36,182 nucleotides of DNA from Bacteriovoracaceae bacterium. Lineage in GTDB: Bacteria; Bdellovibrionota; Bacteriovoracia; Bacteriovoracales; Bacteriovoracaceae. The stretch covers positions 1 through 36,182 of the forward strand of contig JAIPEG010000026.1 in assembly GCA_021737405.1 (NCBI GenBank). The letters run 5' to 3'. The notes beneath the pieces were generated by a model, which saw only the letters and a list, made by a program, of their open reading frames with translations, had not been told where the DNA came from and searched no databases. Within the stretch, counting starts at the first letter, position 1; the number at the start of each line of letters is the position of its first letter. The translations under genes and the position numbers were made by a program. Of the stretch, positions 13,607-23,017 are shown piece by piece.

Positions 13607-14596
13607 ATGAAAAAATATCACATTTATGGCATTGGTAATGCCCTCGTTGACATGGAGATTGAAGTTACCGCTGACTTTCTAAAATCGGCAAAAGTTGAAA
13701 AGGGCGTTATGACTTTAGTTGATGAGTCCCGCCAAGTAGAACTTCTTGGAAAGGTTGATGGAAAGCAACACAAGAGGTCTTGTGGTGGATCTGCGGCAAA
13801 CACTATTATTGGCGCCAAGCAATTAGGTGCTCGTGCCTTTTATTCATGTAAAGTCGCAAATGATGAGCCAGGTGATTTCTATTTCAACGATCTCATTGAA
13901 AATGGTGTCTCAACCAATCTTCATGGTGATCGCGATAGTGGAACGACAGGAAAGTGCATGGTTTTTGTAACGCCTGATGCGGATAGAACCATGAATTCTT
14001 TCTTGGGAATAACAGAAAACTTTAGTGAAAAAGAAATTCAATGGGATGATTTAAAAGATAGTGAATACCTCTATATGGAAGGTTACTTAGTCACCTCAGA
14101 CACTGGTCGCAAGGCAGCAGTTAAGGCGCGAAAGTTTGCTAAAGAAAATGGAGTTAAAGTTGCGCTTACCTTCTCTGATCCTGGTGTTGTTGGTTTCTTT
14201 AAAGAAGGCTTTAAAGAAATGATAGGTGATGGCGTTGATTTACTTTTTTGTAATGAAGCAGAAGCGCTAAGTTATACGGGAAGTTCAGATGTCGCGACTG
14301 CCCTTAGAAGCTTAAGTGAAATCGCTGGTCAGATTGTCATCACTCAAGGCCCAGAAGGCGCTTTACTTTGGGATGGTGAAAGAGAAATTGATATCATTAC
14401 TCGTAAAGTTGAAGCCGTTGATACAAATGGAGCAGGGGATTTATTCGCTGGAAGTTTTCTCTATGCTCTAACTCATGGCCATAAGTTTTCTGAGTGTGGA
14501 AAGTTTGCTTGTGCCTGTTCTTCAGAACTTGTGACGCGTTTTGGTCCTCGTCTAGCAAGTGGTGTAACGACTAAAATTTATAAAGAGATGTTTTAA
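13607..14596 (+). CDS. PfkB-family sugar kinase, adenosine-kinase-like
   Basis: A 329-residue ribokinase-family (PfkB) enzyme that phosphorylates a nucleoside or sugar with ATP. Both family signatures are present: GGSAANTIIGAKQLG near residue 60 and the anion-hole/catalytic DTNGAGD with Asp278 as base. GNALVDME at the N-terminus and the overall pattern resemble bacterial adenosine-kinase-like PfkB proteins, often annotated as adenosine kinase. Substrate assignment within PfkB is unreliable, so adenosine is a likely but not certain choice. AAAGGATAAAA precedes ATG 13607. The stop is 8 bp before asnS, so the two genes probably share an mRNA. Confidence 0.88.
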   Translation: MKKYHIYGIGNALVDMEIEVTADFLKSAKVEKGVMTLVDESRQVELLGKVDGKQHKRSCGGSAANTIIGAKQLGARAFYSCKVANDEPGDFYFNDLIENGVSTNLHGDRDSGTTGKCMVFVTPDADRTMNSFLGITENFSEKEIQWDDLKDSEYLYMEGYLVTSDTGRKAAVKARKFAKENGVKVALTFSDPGVVGFFKEGFKEMIGDGVDLLFCNEAEALSYTGSSDVATALRSLSEIAGQIVITQGPEGALLWDGEREIDIITRKVEAVDTNGAGDLFAGSFLYALTHGHKFSECGKFACACSSELVTRFGPRLASGVTTKIYKEMF

Positions 14597-14604
14597 GGAA
14601 TATT

Positions 14605-16020
14605 ATGAAAAGAGTTCTCATTAAAGATGTTTTTAAGTCCCAACCTGTAGGTGACCAAGTAAAAGTTGCTGGATGGATACGCTCTGTTCGTAACTCAAAA
14701 GGGTTTAGCTTTGTCGTTATCAATGATGGCTCTTGCCAAGGGACCTTCCAAATTATCGCTAATGAGGACATGGAAAACTACCAAGATGTGACTTCTTTGC
14801 TCGTTGGTGCCTGTGTTGAGTTTGTAGGTGAAATTGTTCAGTCTCAAGGAAAAGGGCAGAGTATTGAAATGCAGGCCAGTTCGGTTGTGATTCATGGTAG
14901 AACGGATGAGAGTTATCCTCTTCAGAAAAAGGCAACAAGCCTTGAGTTTCTAAGAGAGCAAGCTCACTTGCGTCCTCGGACTAATCTCTTTGGGGCCGTT
15001 TTTCGCGTTCGTCATCATATGGCCATGGCCACACATCAATTCTTTTCGGATAGAGGTTTTTACTATTTAAATAGTCCGATTCTTACTGCTGTTGATGCAG
15101 AGGGTGCTGGAGAGATGTTTAACGTGACAACAATGGACTTGGCGAATATTCCAAAATCAAAAGAGGGAAAAGTTGATTTTTCTAAAGACTATTTTGGAAA
15201 ACCTGCGAACCTCTGTGTTACCGGCCAGCTTGAAGGGGAGTGCTTTGCCATGGGTATGGGAGCCGTTTATACCTTCGGGCCTACCTTTAGAGCAGAGAAT
15301 TCAAATACACCAAGGCACTTGTCAGAGTTTTGGATGATTGAGCCAGAAGTTGCTTTTCTTGATCTTGAGGGAAATGCTGAATTAGCCGCTGATTATGTGA
15401 AGTATTTAATAAGTTATGCCTTTGAAAAAGCTCCAGAAGAATTGGAGTCTCTTCAAAAGTATCACCAATTTGCAGCAAAAGGGGCAAAAGAGCCTTATGA
15501 AAATCATCTAGAAGTTCTTCAAAAGGTCATTAATAGTGAGTTTGAAAGAATTACCTATACTAAGGCCATTGAAATTCTTCAAAAGTCTGGCAAGAAATTC
15601 GACTTTGCTCCTGAGTGGGGTGTCGAATTGCAAACTGAGCATGAGAGATATTTGGCAGAGGACTACTTTAAAGGTCCGGTGACAGTTACTGATTATCCTA
15701 GAGACTGTAAGGCCTTCTACATGAAACAAAATGATGACGGCAAAACTGTAAGGGCAATGGATGTGCTTGTTCCAGGTGTTGGTGAAATCATTGGTGGCTC
15801 TCAAAGAGAAGAGGACCACGGCCGTTTGATCACTCGAATGGAAGAGATGAATATGGAACAGGCACCATTATGGTGGTACCTGGATTTAAGAAATTTTGGA
15901 ACGGCACCCCACAGTGGCTTTGGTCTGGGCTTTGAACGTGCGTTGCGTTATGTGACAGGAATGAAGAATATTCGTGATGTCATTCCCTTTCCAAGAACTC
16001 CAAAGAATTGTGATTTCTAA
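14605..16020 (+). CDS. asnS: Asparaginyl-tRNA synthetase
   Basis: A class II aminoacyl-tRNA synthetase that charges tRNA-Asn. The N-terminal OB-fold anticodon-binding domain is seen in VKVAGWIRSVRNSKGFSF. Class II motif 2 is FRAENSNTPRHLSEFWMIEP and motif 3 is GFGLGFERALRYVTGM followed by IRDVIPFPRTP. AsnS-type residues (ENSNTPRHLSEF, FPRTPKNCDF at the end) separate it from AspS. The length, 471 residues, matches the E. coli enzyme closely. AAGGA lies 5 nt before ATG 14605. Having a dedicated AsnRS means Asn-tRNA need not be made through the GatCAB amidation route, although that route could still exist for Gln. Confidence 0.97.
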   Translation: MKRVLIKDVFKSQPVGDQVKVAGWIRSVRNSKGFSFVVINDGSCQGTFQIIANEDMENYQDVTSLLVGACVEFVGEIVQSQGKGQSIEMQASSVVIHGRTDESYPLQKKATSLEFLREQAHLRPRTNLFGAVFRVRHHMAMATHQFFSDRGFYYLNSPILTAVDAEGAGEMFNVTTMDLANIPKSKEGKVDFSKDYFGKPANLCVTGQLEGECFAMGMGAVYTFGPTFRAENSNTPRHLSEFWMIEPEVAFLDLEGNAELAADYVKYLISYAFEKAPEELESLQKYHQFAAKGAKEPYENHLEVLQKVINSEFERITYTKAIEILQKSGKKFDFAPEWGVELQTEHERYLAEDYFKGPVTVTDYPRDCKAFYMKQNDDGKTVRAMDVLVPGVGEIIGGSQREEDHGRLITRMEEMNMEQAPLWWYLDLRNFGTAPHSGFGLGFERALRYVTGMKNIRDVIPFPRTPKNCDF

Positions 16021-16076
16021 GTAGCTGTTTGCTCGAAATACTTAAAGAAGTGAGCTGACGTATCTTGATTAATTAG

Positions 16077-16091
16077 GTCTAATATATAGAC
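16077..16091. promoter_or_regulatory. Inverted repeat upstream of the ParB-like gene
   Basis: GTCTA and TAGAC flank an ATATA centre, 28 bp before the ParB-like start and where a -10 region would be expected. It may be an operator, possibly autoregulatory, or simply AT-rich promoter sequence. Confidence 0.3.
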
Positions 16092-16119
16092 ACACAACAC
16101 TATCAGGAGACGTAAACTC

Positions 16120-17100
16120 ATGGCCTTTGAGACTCTTAATCTCGATCAAATTAAAATGGAAAACCCCTACTTGCGTTTGGGGACTGATGTTTCTACTTTA
16201 GAAAGAAGTATTGAAGCTATTGGACTTATTGCGCCTTTAATCGTCAACCAGGACAATGTTCTCCTGGCCGGTGCTCGCCGTTGGCAGGCCTTAAAGAATC
16301 TAGGTCATACCGATGCCCCTGTTATTCGTGTTGAAAAAGACGGACTCCAACAAGAATTAATTTCAATTGATGAAAACCTCGTGAGAAAGGCCCTAAATTC
16401 CACTGAAATGGAAAAGCATCTTCTTCGCGCCAAGGATATCTACAAAGAACTGGCCGGAAATGACGATATGTTTAAGGAGACGTTAATTCAAAAGCGCCGA
16501 ATACGCCTAGAAAATGAAGGCACTGGGACATCAGTAGAGTCCTCAGCTGATGAATTGGATATTGATACACTTGCAACCGAAGAATTTGCCAATGAAGTAT
16601 CTGAAAAATCAGGACTTTCTAAAAGGCAAGTGATCATGGCAATGGAGCGGGAAGAGAAGTCTTCTGAAACCTTAAGGGGAGCTCGTGCAAATGGTGAAAT
16701 CAGTGTTTCCCAGGCCAATGAACTCATTCGCTTAAGACCTGAAGAGCAAGAAGAGATTCTTCCTCATATCGGAGAGCGCACCGTAGGTGAATTAAGAAAA
16801 ATCGTTAAAGAAGCAAAAGCTAATGGCGTACAAGTTGCTTTAAACAAGTACGAGAGCGTGCCCAATGCTAGAGAGCTCAATGAGCTTTTAAAGTTAATGA
16901 AGAAGTCTTTTAAAATTACAGAGGCCTTAAAAATTGAAGGCGTAAATATTCAAGGTCCTATTCGTTCTGACTTAAAGAATTTTTGGGAAGAATTAAAAAA
17001 CAATATGGCCGAAGTTTTAGATAATGATTATGAAGTTTTTACTCCTGAATACATGCAGGATAATAACTCTAACGAGTCAAATACTTCTTCCTTTAGCTAA
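16120..17100 (+). CDS. ParB/RepB/Spo0J-domain protein without an adjacent ParA
   Basis: A 326-residue protein with a ParB N-terminal domain. Box I is seen in IKMENPYLRLG and in SIEAIGLIAPLIV; box II is LLAGARRWQAL, where CTP-binding ParB proteins usually have GERR, so the Glu is replaced by Ala. A KorB/HTH-type central region follows (SEKSGLSKRQVIMAME), preceded by an acidic insert at about 130-160 (ENEGTGTSVESSADELD). The C-terminus is helical and acidic, ending in a Ser/Asn tail. Chromosomal ParB genes normally sit beside parA; none is here, so it may be a second ParB-like protein acting as a regulator or DNA-spreading factor. It overlaps sbcC tail-to-tail by 8 bp. AGGAGA precedes ATG 16120. 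Confidence 0.8.
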   Translation: MAFETLNLDQIKMENPYLRLGTDVSTLERSIEAIGLIAPLIVNQDNVLLAGARRWQALKNLGHTDAPVIRVEKDGLQQELISIDENLVRKALNSTEMEKHLLRAKDIYKELAGNDDMFKETLIQKRRIRLENEGTGTSVESSADELDIDTLATEEFANEVSEKSGLSKRQVIMAMEREEKSSETLRGARANGEISVSQANELIRLRPEEQEEILPHIGERTVGELRKIVKEAKANGVQVALNKYESVPNARELNELLKLMKKSFKITEALKIEGVNIQGPIRSDLKNFWEELKNNMAEVLDNDYEVFTPEYMQDNNSNESNTSSFS

Positions 17101-20100
17101 GAGAGATCTGACTCTCACCAAAATTATTCTTATTAAGCTCCACCCTAACAGGTATCTGATCTGTTAGGGCGATGACGTGAGAGATTAAACCAATTTGTTT
17201 ACCACGGCTTTGCATTTGCATTAGGCAATTTAGAACCTGGGTAATGCTTTCTTCGTCTAGTGTTCCAAATCCCTCATCAATAAAGAAAGAGTCAATTTCT
17301 GTTTGTCCTCGGGTGATTTCAGACAGGCCAAGGGCAAGGCCTAAACTTAGTAAAAAGGTTTCGCCTCCTGATAGAGTGGATACCTTTCTAATCGAATTAC
17401 CTTGCCATAAGTCTTTTACAAGTAACTCAGACCTTTTGCCCGCCTTGCCATGAATCAATACATATCGACCATCGGCAAGTGAGTCAATTTCTCTATTTGC
17501 CACTTCAAGTAAGCTCTCTTCTAAGATTGCGAGTGCATAATCTCTAAAGGAATCTTTTAATAAATAGGGCGCTAGGAATTCATAATCGGCCATCTTTTGA
17601 GAAAACTTTGCCTTCTTTTCGATAATTGATTTAAGTTTTAGTTGTTGTTTATTGTTTTCTTCGATTTGTGTCTTAAGAACAATGGTCTTCTCTGAGAGGT
17701 TTTTAAACTCTTCAGAAATACTTTCCTTTAAAGGAACTAAAACTTGAGAGTAAAATTCAGTTATTGAATTGATCTCATCAATATTCTTGAAGTTTGAATA
17801 TGAGATTTTTTTAAATCGCTCTAGGTTCTCTCCATCAAGGGTGAATGTATGAGTCGTTTGAGGATCAATTTTTGAAAGATAACTCGTAATTAAATCATTT
17901 ATACCCGATTCTTGCTCTTTTAAAATATTGATTTGAGATTGTTTCTTTTCATAAGAAATTTCTAGGTTATGGCACTCAACTCTTTTTTCTTCCCACTCCG
18001 TTCTCTGCTTTGTCAGTGCCGTTTCTAACTCCTCTTTAATCTTTAATGGATTTTCAGGTAAGTCGTTAATGACAAATTCATTTTGTAAGGAAGATATTTT
18101 TATATCAATATTTTTAATTTTCTCAATAAGGAGAGCCTTAGACTCTTCAATTTCAGATAAATGAATTTTTTGATCCGTAATGAGATTTTCAATTCCCTTG
18201 ATCTTTTGGGTGAGGAGAGAGAATTCTTGAAAATCACGTTGAATACTTTTTAAACTTACAAGGGCCGTTTCTAAATTAGAAATGCCATGTAATTTTAAGA
18301 TAGTTTCAACATCCTTACTTATATGAATCATTTTTTGATTGGATTCTTCTGCAAGTTTTTTAAATTCTAACCACTTTTGTTGAGATTCTTGCCAGCTTTC
18401 TCGTAAAGCTTTTATCTCTGATTCATTTCTCTGATATTGGTATTGGTTTTTCTGGGCCTGATTGTAGATATCCTCATTAATGAGATTTTTGTTTTGCTCA
18501 AGAATCAGTTGATTCATCTGTTCTGTGAGAATAGATTTTTTTGAGATAAAACTCTTCTCTTCTGTTTGACAGGTATTTAAAACCTCTGTTGTAAATCTGA
18601 GCCTTGAGTCAATTTGCAACAAATCTGATTCTATCTTTTTTATTTCGAGTTCAAACCTCTCTGTTCTCTCTTTTCTTTTTTGAAAGTCGTTGGAGTTGAT
18701 TTTATCTTTAATTCTTTCGATAACTTGTTTTGAAATCTCATTCTCACAAACAGGACAATCGCTTTTATCTTCCTTTAAAAAATGATGATAGGAATACTCT
18801 AGGAGAGTGAGCGATTCAATTTCTCTATTCTCTACTTCAAGCTCTTTCTTAAGCGTTGGAAGACTCTTTTTGGAGTGAGTTTGGTTTTCTTTTAGTGTCT
18901 CTAGCTCTTTTTCAAGATTAACTTTCTTTGTGTTACAGGTTAAAATATCGTCATTTAAAAGGGAGAGACGATTTTCGGTATCACTGATTCTATTCTTTGC
19001 GTCTTTTACTTGTAAGTAATCTTTATCAATTTTTTCGAAGATTTCACTAACTGATTTATTCTCCATTTTGTATAAAGCATTAAACCAAAGAGAAATTCTT
19101 TCAGATTCCTCTTGAAGGAGCTTTGCCTTCTCTTCATATCGTATTTTTTCCTTAGAGTAGATTTGTATGGTTTTTCCTATCGAATCAATTTGCTTAATTA
19201 GCTCAGAGTGGAGGGATACTTTCTCGATTTCATCATTGATCTCTTGAGCATGAAGTTTCTCAAACTTCAAAGTATCCAAGGAGGATAGTCTTTTGGAAAG
19301 GGTATCAAGTTCATTAGAAGTGTCTTGAGACTTCTTTGTGAGCATTTGCTTTTTTGATTCTATCGATTCTTTTTCCCCTTCTTTTTGGTTTCTTTCTTCA
19401 TTGAAGCCTCTTTCACTCTCGATTAACTTTATGGCCTTTTCTATCTTTGGTCGAATTTCTAATTCTCTTTGCTCTTGCTTTTCAAGTTTGCTCTTTATTT
19501 CCTTTAAAAGCTTTTTTTCGATCAAAAGAGTATTGTTGAGAAGAGTAATCTCTTTTTTCTCCTTCTCCATTCGCTCTTGTAATTCATGCCACTTATGTGC
19601 CATCTTTAAGTATTCAGAAAGGTTCTCATTTATCTTGGTTAAAGATTGAACCTCTTCTTTCTTACTCAAAGACTCTACTTTGGACTCCTCATGAACCTTT
19701 ATGATCTCTTTTAATTCTTCCTCAGTTAACAAGAGAGTGTTCTCACACTGTTGATCTAAATTATTAATCTCACTCTTAAGATCCTTTAACTTACGGTTGA
19801 TAAAAGGTGAGAGATTCTTTAAATCGTGATGCTCCAATAACTTCTCGAGTAGGTCCTTTCTATGGGTAAAACTGGAAGTTAAGAAATCTGAAAATTGGCC
19901 CTGATTTAATATAACGACTTTAGAAAATTGAGAAAAATTCAAGCCTAATATTTCTTCGATGGTTTTCTCTAGTGGTATGTCGTTTTGATATAATACTCTT
20001 GTCGCGAGTGGTTTATTTCTAGGTGTGCCGTCTTTCTTTAAAACTAGGCACATCCACTCCACATAGTAGTTTTCACCCATAAAGGTGAAGGTGAGTGAGA

Positions 20101-20326
20101 TTCTTCCACGGGCCTCTCCCATGGTGACCATATCAACCGCATTGATCCCCTTTGGGTGCTCGCCGTAGAGGGCCATCGAGATGGCCGTGAGTATTGTTGA
20201 TTTTCCTGAGCCTGTTGGGCCCGTAATGGCAAAAAGATCAGATAACTCACCAATCTTATCAAAATCGATTGTGTGTATACCTTTGAGACTCGTAATATTT
20301 TCTAGCTCTATCTTATTAATCCGCAT
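17093..20326 (-). CDS. sbcC: SbcC, ATPase subunit of the SbcCD nuclease
   Basis: A Rad50-like SMC ATPase that, with SbcD, cleaves hairpins and processes DNA ends. Walker A GPTGSGKST is at residues 36-44, the ABC signature LSGGETFLLSL and Walker B SFFIDEGFGTLDEE are near the C-terminus, and the two are separated by about 850 residues of coiled coil. The zinc hook CPVC lies near the middle (about residue 523). At 1077 residues the length is typical. The start ATG overlaps the end of sbcD by 11 bp, so translation is coupled. The 3' end overlaps the convergent ParB-like gene by 8 bp, leaving no room for a terminator. Confidence 0.97.
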   Translation of the reverse strand: MRINKIELENITSLKGIHTIDFDKIGELSDLFAITGPTGSGKSTILTAISMALYGEHPKGINAVDMVTMGEARGRISLTFTFMGENYYVEWMCLVLKKDGTPRNKPLATRVLYQNDIPLEKTIEEILGLNFSQFSKVVILNQGQFSDFLTSSFTHRKDLLEKLLEHHDLKNLSPFINRKLKDLKSEINNLDQQCENTLLLTEEELKEIIKVHEESKVESLSKKEEVQSLTKINENLSEYLKMAHKWHELQERMEKEKKEITLLNNTLLIEKKLLKEIKSKLEKQEQRELEIRPKIEKAIKLIESERGFNEERNQKEGEKESIESKKQMLTKKSQDTSNELDTLSKRLSSLDTLKFEKLHAQEINDEIEKVSLHSELIKQIDSIGKTIQIYSKEKIRYEEKAKLLQEESERISLWFNALYKMENKSVSEIFEKIDKDYLQVKDAKNRISDTENRLSLLNDDILTCNTKKVNLEKELETLKENQTHSKKSLPTLKKELEVENREIESLTLLEYSYHHFLKEDKSDCPVCENEISKQVIERIKDKINSNDFQKRKERTERFELEIKKIESDLLQIDSRLRFTTEVLNTCQTEEKSFISKKSILTEQMNQLILEQNKNLINEDIYNQAQKNQYQYQRNESEIKALRESWQESQQKWLEFKKLAEESNQKMIHISKDVETILKLHGISNLETALVSLKSIQRDFQEFSLLTQKIKGIENLITDQKIHLSEIEESKALLIEKIKNIDIKISSLQNEFVINDLPENPLKIKEELETALTKQRTEWEEKRVECHNLEISYEKKQSQINILKEQESGINDLITSYLSKIDPQTTHTFTLDGENLERFKKISYSNFKNIDEINSITEFYSQVLVPLKESISEEFKNLSEKTIVLKTQIEENNKQQLKLKSIIEKKAKFSQKMADYEFLAPYLLKDSFRDYALAILEESLLEVANREIDSLADGRYVLIHGKAGKRSELLVKDLWQGNSIRKVSTLSGGETFLLSLGLALGLSEITRGQTEIDSFFIDEGFGTLDEESITQVLNCLMQMQSRGKQIGLISHVIALTDQIPVRVELNKNNFGESQISLS

Positions 20327-21569
20327 TCTTTTCGTCTCTCTGTTCTTGGATTAAGGATGAAAAGCTATTTTTTAGAATCTTTTTTTGATCGTCACTTAAA
20401 TCGTGTTCGTTTAAGTAGAGCGAGAAAAGCTCCTGTGTATTTGATTGGTTGATCGTTTGAATATTGATCTTCTTTTCTTCGGCCAGATCTTCTTTGATAA
20501 GAGCGTAGAAATTGATGAGATCAATTGGGAAGTCTTTAAGAAAATTTCGGATATCTTCTAATAGTTCTCGATTAGGGGCTTTTTGCTGGACGGTAAGTTC
20601 TAAGTAGCAGCCAAGGGAGTGTTCTCCTTGGGGGTATTTCTTATATTCAGCGAGTATGTCTTGCTGAAATTCTAACTCATTAGTGGTTACCCTAAGTAGT
20701 GGTCTAAAGCATGGGATTGAAATATCCTCAGGGGCATAATCTGAGTTATCTTCGTAAAAATAAACAAACTTCTCGTTACTTTCACTAAACCTTAGAGGCA
20801 AGGGGCTACCGCAATATACGGCCGGAGGATCTTTTCTTAATATTTGACTCTTATGAATATGCCCTAGTAAGAGAAGTTTCCAGTCAGGGAATATTCTAAG
20901 AGGAATAGAGTCTAAACCAGATAAACCAACACCTTGTTCTGAACCAGATGCGAGAAAGCTGCCATAGAGGTGGTGGCCGATGAGCACTTTATCAGTTGTC
21001 TCCTCTCTTACTAAGTTTTCTAACCAATGTCTTAAGGCCGTTAAAATGATTTCTTCATCATGAAGCTTACTTTCATTTTTAATCCAGGGATTGTCTAGTA
21101 TTTCCCGCGTTCGAAAAAATGGTAATAGGCAAAATTGAATGATTTTTTGGTCTTCTTTAATCGTAATGCTAAATTTATTTCTCCACTTTTCAATCCCTTC
21201 TAAAGTGGTATCTTTTGGGCCTTCGAGTAGTCCCACTATTTTACAAAAGTCGTGATTGAGAAATGGTCTCGGGGATTCTAATAATTTTGCACTGTCATGA
21301 TTGCCTGCTAGTACAAGAACCTTCTTTAAGCTGCCACCATTTTTCTCAGAGTATCCCTCAAGGTCCTTCAAGAATTGAAAGAAAGTACTTAAAGATTCTG
21401 TTGTGGGTATAGGAGTGTCGAATACATCTCCTGCAATCACTAATACGTTGGGTCTTTTGGTTTTTATGACTTCTAGTAGCCAGTTTAAAAAAAGAATCTG
21501 CTCTGGTAGCCGCTCTTTTTTAAAGAGTTTCTTTCCAAGGTGCCAATCAGATGTGTGTAGAATTCTCAA
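20316..21569 (-). CDS. sbcD: SbcD, nuclease subunit of SbcCD
   Basis: A Mre11-like metallophosphoesterase nuclease. The metal-binding motifs appear in order: SDWHLGK, GDVFD, GNHD, GHHLYGS and GHIHKSQ. The 417-residue length is within the family range, and the C-terminal part carries the capping and SbcC-binding region. The start is TTG 21569, supported by AAGGAG 8 nt upstream and by the fit to the family N-terminus (RILHTSDWHLG). It follows ricT by 23 bp and overlaps sbcC by 11 bp, so ricT-sbcD-sbcC is probably one operon. Confidence 0.96.
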   Translation of the reverse strand: MRILHTSDWHLGKKLFKKERLPEQILFLNWLLEVIKTKRPNVLVIAGDVFDTPIPTTESLSTFFQFLKDLEGYSEKNGGSLKKVLVLAGNHDSAKLLESPRPFLNHDFCKIVGLLEGPKDTTLEGIEKWRNKFSITIKEDQKIIQFCLLPFFRTREILDNPWIKNESKLHDEEIILTALRHWLENLVREETTDKVLIGHHLYGSFLASGSEQGVGLSGLDSIPLRIFPDWKLLLLGHIHKSQILRKDPPAVYCGSPLPLRFSESNEKFVYFYEDNSDYAPEDISIPCFRPLLRVTTNELEFQQDILAEYKKYPQGEHSLGCYLELTVQQKAPNRELLEDIRNFLKDFPIDLINFYALIKEDLAEEKKINIQTINQSNTQELFSLYLNEHDLSDDQKKILKNSFSSLIQEQRDEKNAD

Positions 21570-21592
21570 GGATCGTACTCCTTAATTCTCGT

Positions 21593-22873
21593 TTATGAAT
21601 CTGTTGCTTTGCTTTTGTTGCGATTTCTATTGCGGTTGCGGTTTCTTCTCTTGTTATTATTCTTCTTGCTAGGCTCTGATCTGTCCTCTTGAGAATCAGG
21701 TGAAGTCGTAGACTCAACTGATGCATCTAATTCAGCTGTTGGTTCAACTGTATTTAAATTCTCTACATTTTTAATGGCAATTTCTTCTTCGCTAAGACCT
21801 CTATTAAAGTCTTCGGCCATATCTTTTTGAACTTCTTCTAAACCAATAACATTCGAAGTTTCGTTCACAACATGGCTAAAGGAATCAGGGAATTTATATT
21901 CTTTTCCTAATTTCTTACCTTCATGAAACTGTGCTTTTGCATATCTTCTGATTTGACCCTTTTCTGTGATCATATCAAATTGTTCTATGAGTATGTGAAG
22001 CTTGGTGACTTTTCCTTTGTCTCCATTTTTGGCGTGGATAAACGCACCTTCTTTTGGAAGGAATTTTCTCTTGTCGGTATAAACGTCATCTTCATATTTG
22101 ATACAGCACTTAATCTGGCCACAGACACCATTGATCTTGCTTGGGATGAGGGCCAGGTTTTGATTCTTGGCCATTTTTATCGATACATTTCCGTAATTTT
22201 TTAAAAAGGTTGAACAGCAAGTTGCTAATCCACAAGCTCCAATCGAGCCTAGGGCCGCTGCTCTATCCCTTACGCTTATCTGTCGTAATTCTATTCTCAT
22301 CTTTAGATCACCAACGAGCTTTTTCACGAGGTCGCGAAAATCAACTCTAGCGGGTGCAGTAAAGTAGAAGACCATCTTCTTACCAAATTGAATGATTTCA
22401 ACGTGAGTGATTTGCATGTCCAGACCTAATTTTTCGATTAAGTCGACGGCAATCATTTCTGCTTCTCTTTGACGATCAATATCTCCTTGCATGGCCAATA
22501 TATCTTCATTGGTCGCGACTTTTGAGATTGAGCGAATGGGTAGCATCGTTTTTTTAAATTTTACTGTGTAGGGAAATGAATTGATGTAACCAACATCCAT
22601 TCCTCTATCACTCATGGCGACGACTTTTTGACCGTAAGAAAAGTGACGCTTACCTACAAGAAAGGGGAAGCTTTTTGAGTTACCTGGAAAGCGCACGCGA
22701 ACGAGATCAATTTCTTCATCTTCTTGCCAGCGGGTTTTATCCCTCTCATCTTGCTCATCTTGAAGAGTTTGATCTTCATCATCTAAGAAAGACCCTTCTT
22801 CAATATTTTCTGTCACCTCTTGGGTGTCTTCTTCTTTTGAGGACAATTCATTTAGTTGTTCATTTGTTGTCAT
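21593..22873 (-). CDS. ricT: RicT/YaaT-like PSP1-domain protein
   Basis: A PSP1-domain protein. In Bacillus subtilis RicT (YaaT) works with RicA and RicF, binds iron-sulfur clusters, and affects mRNA processing and development. The Cys motif is intact here: GACGLATCCSTFL followed by GVCGQIKCCIKYE. At 426 residues it is longer than the Bacillus protein: residues 1-50 add an acidic Glu/Asp tail, and the end adds an acidic Ser/Thr stretch plus a basic Arg/Asn tract (RRNRNRNRNRNK) that could bind RNA. The upstream genes are holB and tmk, the same neighbourhood as in Firmicutes, which supports the assignment. No ricA or ricF homologue is visible in the window. ATG 22873 is preceded by AAGAG at 8 nt. 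Confidence 0.85.
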   Translation of the reverse strand: MTTNEQLNELSSKEEDTQEVTENIEEGSFLDDEDQTLQDEQDERDKTRWQEDEEIDLVRVRFPGNSKSFPFLVGKRHFSYGQKVVAMSDRGMDVGYINSFPYTVKFKKTMLPIRSISKVATNEDILAMQGDIDRQREAEMIAVDLIEKLGLDMQITHVEIIQFGKKMVFYFTAPARVDFRDLVKKLVGDLKMRIELRQISVRDRAAALGSIGACGLATCCSTFLKNYGNVSIKMAKNQNLALIPSKINGVCGQIKCCIKYEDDVYTDKRKFLPKEGAFIHAKNGDKGKVTKLHILIEQFDMITEKGQIRRYAKAQFHEGKKLGKEYKFPDSFSHVVNETSNVIGLEEVQKDMAEDFNRGLSEEEIAIKNVENLNTVEPTAELDASVESTTSPDSQEDRSEPSKKNNNKRRNRNRNRNRNKSKATDS

Positions 22874-22993
22874 ATATAAACTCTTAATTTTTCTGTGTTC
22901 TCTAGTTATTAGCTTAGGGATTTTCCATTAATGCAAAATGTAAGCTGCAATGTGTAAGTATCTGACTTTCAACCTTTTCTGTCTAGGACATCT

Positions 22994-23017
22994 GCACCAT
23001 CTGTATGTTGATGGTGC
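22994..23017. other. 8-bp hairpin at the holB stop codon
   Basis: GCACCATC (22994-23001) and GATGGTGC (23010-23017) form a perfect stem around an 8-nt loop. The stem begins within the holB stop codon, on the 3' side of holB. No T-run follows on either strand, so it does not look like an intrinsic terminator; it could stabilise the 3' end of the holB mRNA or modulate read-through into ricT. Confidence 0.55.

Noticed and set aside
16063..16090. Promoter for the ParB-like gene from TTGATT and TATAGA
   Set aside because: Spacing is 14 nt, too short for a normal sigma70 promoter; only the inverted repeat is reported.
16120..21569. Defence island formed by the ParB-like gene with SbcC and SbcD
   Set aside because: sbcD-sbcC have standard housekeeping form and the ParB-like gene is convergent to them, not in one operon. 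No effector, toxin or restriction gene is present.
22994..23017. Intrinsic terminator after holB
   Set aside because: A good stem but no T-run on the minus strand; listed as a hairpin of unknown role.
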